A stretch of DNA of 64,000 nt from Kocuria dechangensis (GTDB lineage: Bacteria; Actinomycetota; Actinomycetes; Actinomycetales; Micrococcaceae), in contig NZ_BMEQ01000015.1 of assembly GCF_014636775.1 (NCBI RefSeq), positions 47,031 through 111,030 on the forward strand, read 5' to 3'. The position numbers were made by a program, and so were the translations under genes. Shown here piece by piece: positions 62,119-64,000 of this stretch. Positions within the stretch are counted from its first letter, which is position 1; every line of letters begins with the position of its first letter. The notes beneath the pieces were generated by a model. The model had not been told where the DNA came from. It saw only the letters and a list, made by a program, of their open reading frames with translations, and made no database searches.

Positions 62119-62204
62119 GCGCGGGTGGCGGAATAGGCAGACGCGCTAGCTTGAGGTGCTAGTCCTCGTATTAGAGGGTGGGGGTTCAAGTCCCCCCTCG
62201 CGCA
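62119..62204 (+). tRNA. tRNA-Leu (anticodon GAG)
   Basis: An 86-nt class II tRNA. The acceptor stem GCGCGGG pairs with CTCGCGC (one G-T). The anticodon stem CTAGC/GCTAG encloses loop TTGAGGT with anticodon GAG at 62153-62155. A long variable arm (CCTCGTATTAGAGG region) and the T-loop GGTTCAA in a five-G/C stem follow. Discriminator is A at 62204; CCA is not encoded. An integrase gene starts 88 bases downstream, so the 3' end is a likely attachment site. Confidence 0.95.
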
Positions 62205-62292
62205 CAGGGAACGGCCTGGTCAGGCCGGAGACGGTAGCCCCGTCGTTGACAGGAGAACGAATCCTGTTGACGGCGGGGCTATTGTCGTCCTC

Positions 62293-63387
62293 ATGGCAAG
62301 CATCAGAGAGCGTGTGCGCAAGGACGGGTCGACGACCTGGGCGGTGCTGTGGCGCGACATGGACACCGGCACCCAGACGTCCCGCACCTTCGACGATCGG
62401 CGCGAGGCACAGATGCTCAAGGACTTCCTCGATGCGAACAACAATTCCTTCCGGCTGGCCGTCAGAGTGGCGTCCGAACTGCGTTCCCAGTCCCCGGCGG
62501 TCCGCGATGTCCTTACCGGACACATCGAACGACTGACCGGCGTTGAGTCCGGAACGCGCAGCAAATATCGCCGGATGGCCATCAAGCACATCATCCCGGC
62601 TCTCGGAGCCCGGCCGGTCGACAGGCTGACCCGCGCCGACGTCGCGTCCTGGTTCAACGCCCTGGAAGTAGCGCCCAAGACGCGTAAGAACATCCACGCC
62701 CTGCTGTCCGCGGCATTGGAGACAGCGGTCGGGGACCACCTCATCAGCGAGAATCCGGCCAAGGGCATCCGTGGGCCGAAGTCCGCTCCTCGTCGTCCTG
62801 CCGTCTTTCTCACGCGCCCGGAGGTGGACGTCATCGCCGAGACCATCGACCCGCGCTGGTCCGGTTTCATCCACCTGCTCGCTGCTTCCGGATTGCGCTA
62901 CGCCGAAGCCACCGCTCTGCGGCCCAGCGACATCCGGTTCAAGGACGAGCGGGCTATGATCAGCGTCCATCGTGCGTGGAAGCGAACCGATGACGGAGAG
63001 AAGCTGGGCACTCCGAAGTCACCGCGATCTCACCGCGAGGTCACCGTCTCGCGGACGGCCACGGCTCGCTTGCAGAACGACCTGAAGGGCGTGAGCCGTC
63101 AGGAACTTGTCTACACCCGTCCCGGAGGGGCGCATCTGCGCAACGGGTGGTTCCACGAGAATGTCTGGGGTCCAACCATGGTCGAGCTCGACGGACAGGG
63201 CGTGCTTCTGGCGCGGCCCGTCTTGCACGACCTGCGTCACACGCATGCGTCCTGGTTGCTGGCTGCCGGCGTGCCTATTCATGTCGTGTCCGCGCGGTTG
63301 GGCCACGAGTCCATCACCACCACCGTCAACACTTACGGCCATCTCGTCAATGAGGCGGACCGGTTGGCAGCTGACGCGCTCGACTAG
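62293..63387 (+). CDS. Tyrosine recombinase (phage-type integrase)
   Basis: A 364-residue integrase with the three usual parts: an N-terminal arm-binding section (IRERVRKDGSTTWAVLWRDM), a SAM-like core-binding domain (about residues 70-165) and the catalytic domain. That last part shows the first Arg in ASGLRYAEATALRPSD, HDLRHTHASWLLAAGV with His-x-x-Arg, LGHESITTTVNTYGHL and the nucleophile Tyr in it. All catalytic residues are present. It is the first gene after tRNA-Leu and has lower GC than the left part of the window, so it probably inserted its element there. Confidence 0.92.
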   Translation: MASIRERVRKDGSTTWAVLWRDMDTGTQTSRTFDDRREAQMLKDFLDANNNSFRLAVRVASELRSQSPAVRDVLTGHIERLTGVESGTRSKYRRMAIKHIIPALGARPVDRLTRADVASWFNALEVAPKTRKNIHALLSAALETAVGDHLISENPAKGIRGPKSAPRRPAVFLTRPEVDVIAETIDPRWSGFIHLLAASGLRYAEATALRPSDIRFKDERAMISVHRAWKRTDDGEKLGTPKSPRSHREVTVSRTATARLQNDLKGVSRQELVYTRPGGAHLRNGWFHENVWGPTMVELDGQGVLLARPVLHDLRHTHASWLLAAGVPIHVVSARLGHESITTTVNTYGHLVNEADRLAADALD

Positions 63388-63442
63388 CTTTCGTCGGCTT
63401 CCGCTCACAGACGTGCCTGCCCGCGGACGCATACTGTGACGC

Positions 63443-63694
63443 ATGGATGACCCAGGGGCCGCTGAAAGGAAGTGGCGTCACCTGGCAGAGGCGCACCGAG
63501 AACTGTTGTTGGATCCACGCACTGCAGTGATGCGCGACCTTGCGCGTGCGGCCGGCGTTCCCGAGAAGGATGCATTGCTGTGGCTGCTGGTCCCTTCGTC
63601 GTACTTTGAGCAGCAGGACGAGCTGATGAATCGTCTCGATGAACCTGAACTGCTGCTGAACGCAGCTCACGACGAGTTTGACGCAGGGTCGTGA
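63443..63694 (+). CDS. Small hypothetical protein of the integrated element
   Basis: An 83-residue acidic, helical protein: AERKWRHLAEAHRELLLDPR, then KDALLWLLVPSSYFEQQDEL. ATG at 63443 lies 7 bases after CATACT, a -10-like hexamer, and no ribosome-binding site is seen, so the message may be leaderless. No family recognised. GC content is well below that of the main chromosome part. Confidence 0.5.
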   Translation: MDDPGAAERKWRHLAEAHRELLLDPRTAVMRDLARAAGVPEKDALLWLLVPSSYFEQQDELMNRLDEPELLLNAAHDEFDAGS

Positions 63695-63704
63695 CAGCGG
63701 GCGT

Positions 63705-63914
63705 CTACTCCTTATCCTCCAACTCGAGCAGTCGCAGATGCGCGGCGGCGGCCATGGCGATGATCCTGGCGTTGCCCTTCTCGGAGACGGTCACGATTCG
63801 ATTGCCTTCGCAGGGTATGCGGATGCTGAACGTGCCGTTAGGATTTTCGGTCAGCAGGCGGGCGGCCGCGACGTCCAGCGGTTCGCGTCCGGGGTGATGG
63901 GCCATGCGTACCAT
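63705..63914 (-). CDS. Small hypothetical protein of the integrated element
   Basis: A 69-residue protein, converging on the previous gene with 10 bases between: REPLDVAAARLLTENPNGTF, then RIVTVSEKGNARIIAMAAAA and a short acidic tail. ATG at 63914 is assumed; ATG at 63902 is an alternative. Unknown family. Could be a small regulator or phage-type protein. Confidence 0.4.
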   Translation of the reverse strand: MVRMAHHPGREPLDVAAARLLTENPNGTFSIRIPCEGNRIVTVSEKGNARIIAMAAAAHLRLLELEDKE

Positions 63915-64000
63915 GATGCGCCAACCGGCGTTACCTAGTGCCTAGGGGTTGAAGTTCCTCAGCGGTTGTTGGGGTGGGACCATGGGACATGGCGAATCAT

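Noticed and set aside
63915..64000. ATG-containing frame at the right edge
   Set aside because: Too little sequence remains to judge whether a gene starts here.

Overview
The window is very GC-rich, gene-dense DNA. Many starts are GTG, genes often overlap by 4 bases (ATGA or GTGA), and several transcripts look leaderless. With SARP, sortase E, Alpha-E/ATP-grasp and AarF-type genes and a divergent glgC/glgA pair, this points to an actinobacterial chromosome, most likely Micrococcaceae and perhaps Kocuria-like. The genus is an inference; there is no rRNA gene here. The left edge cuts a xylulokinase-type gene. After the tRNA-Leu near 62.1 kb, base composition drops and an integrase begins what looks like an integrated element running off the right edge.

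Layout. 1-2.4 kb: sugar/polyol catabolism. 2.6-4.5 kb: a SARP regulator and an exported six-repeat lectin-like protein. 5-16.7 kb: a zinc-homeostasis island. It holds a nickel/peptide-type ABC transporter behind Zur-like boxes, a CobW-like gene with a cysteine-free L36 and two small cysteine-containing products, a His-rich peptide with an ArsR sensor, and znuACB with its own Fur-family regulator. 16.7-30.5 kb: housekeeping and unknown genes, including a nucleophile-less hydrolase, an AarF kinase coupled to a HIRAN-like membrane protein, a TetR/MMPL pair and PepN. 30.7-41.4 kb: a long glycan operon that encodes an ADP-heptose pathway through two unusual domain fusions, plus glycosyltransferases, a carbamoyltransferase and a UDP-glucuronate-decarboxylase-like enzyme. 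41.5-49.1 kb: a BlaI/M56 pair divergent from cydA-cydB-cydDC across shared operators. 49.1-52.7 kb: small genes and two GT2 glycosyltransferases. 52.8-56.2 kb: the ATP-grasp/Alpha-E/transglutaminase operon. 56.2-58.6 kb: sortase E with a LADTG substrate. 59-61.7 kb: divergent glgC/glgA. 62.1-64 kb: tRNA-Leu(GAG), an integrase and small genes; nothing can be called in the last 85 bases.

How parts work together. In the zinc island, low zinc should relieve Zur repression. That would raise uptake (ZnuACB and probably the oligopeptide-type system), switch ribosomes to the zinc-free L36 and induce a CobW-like protein, while an alpha5-type ArsR sensor next to a His-rich peptide covers excess metal. 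In the glycan operon, GmhA, HldE and GmhB activities would supply ADP-heptose to two GT9 transferases. The BlaI/M56 pair probably controls cytochrome bd oxidase and its CydDC assembly exporter.
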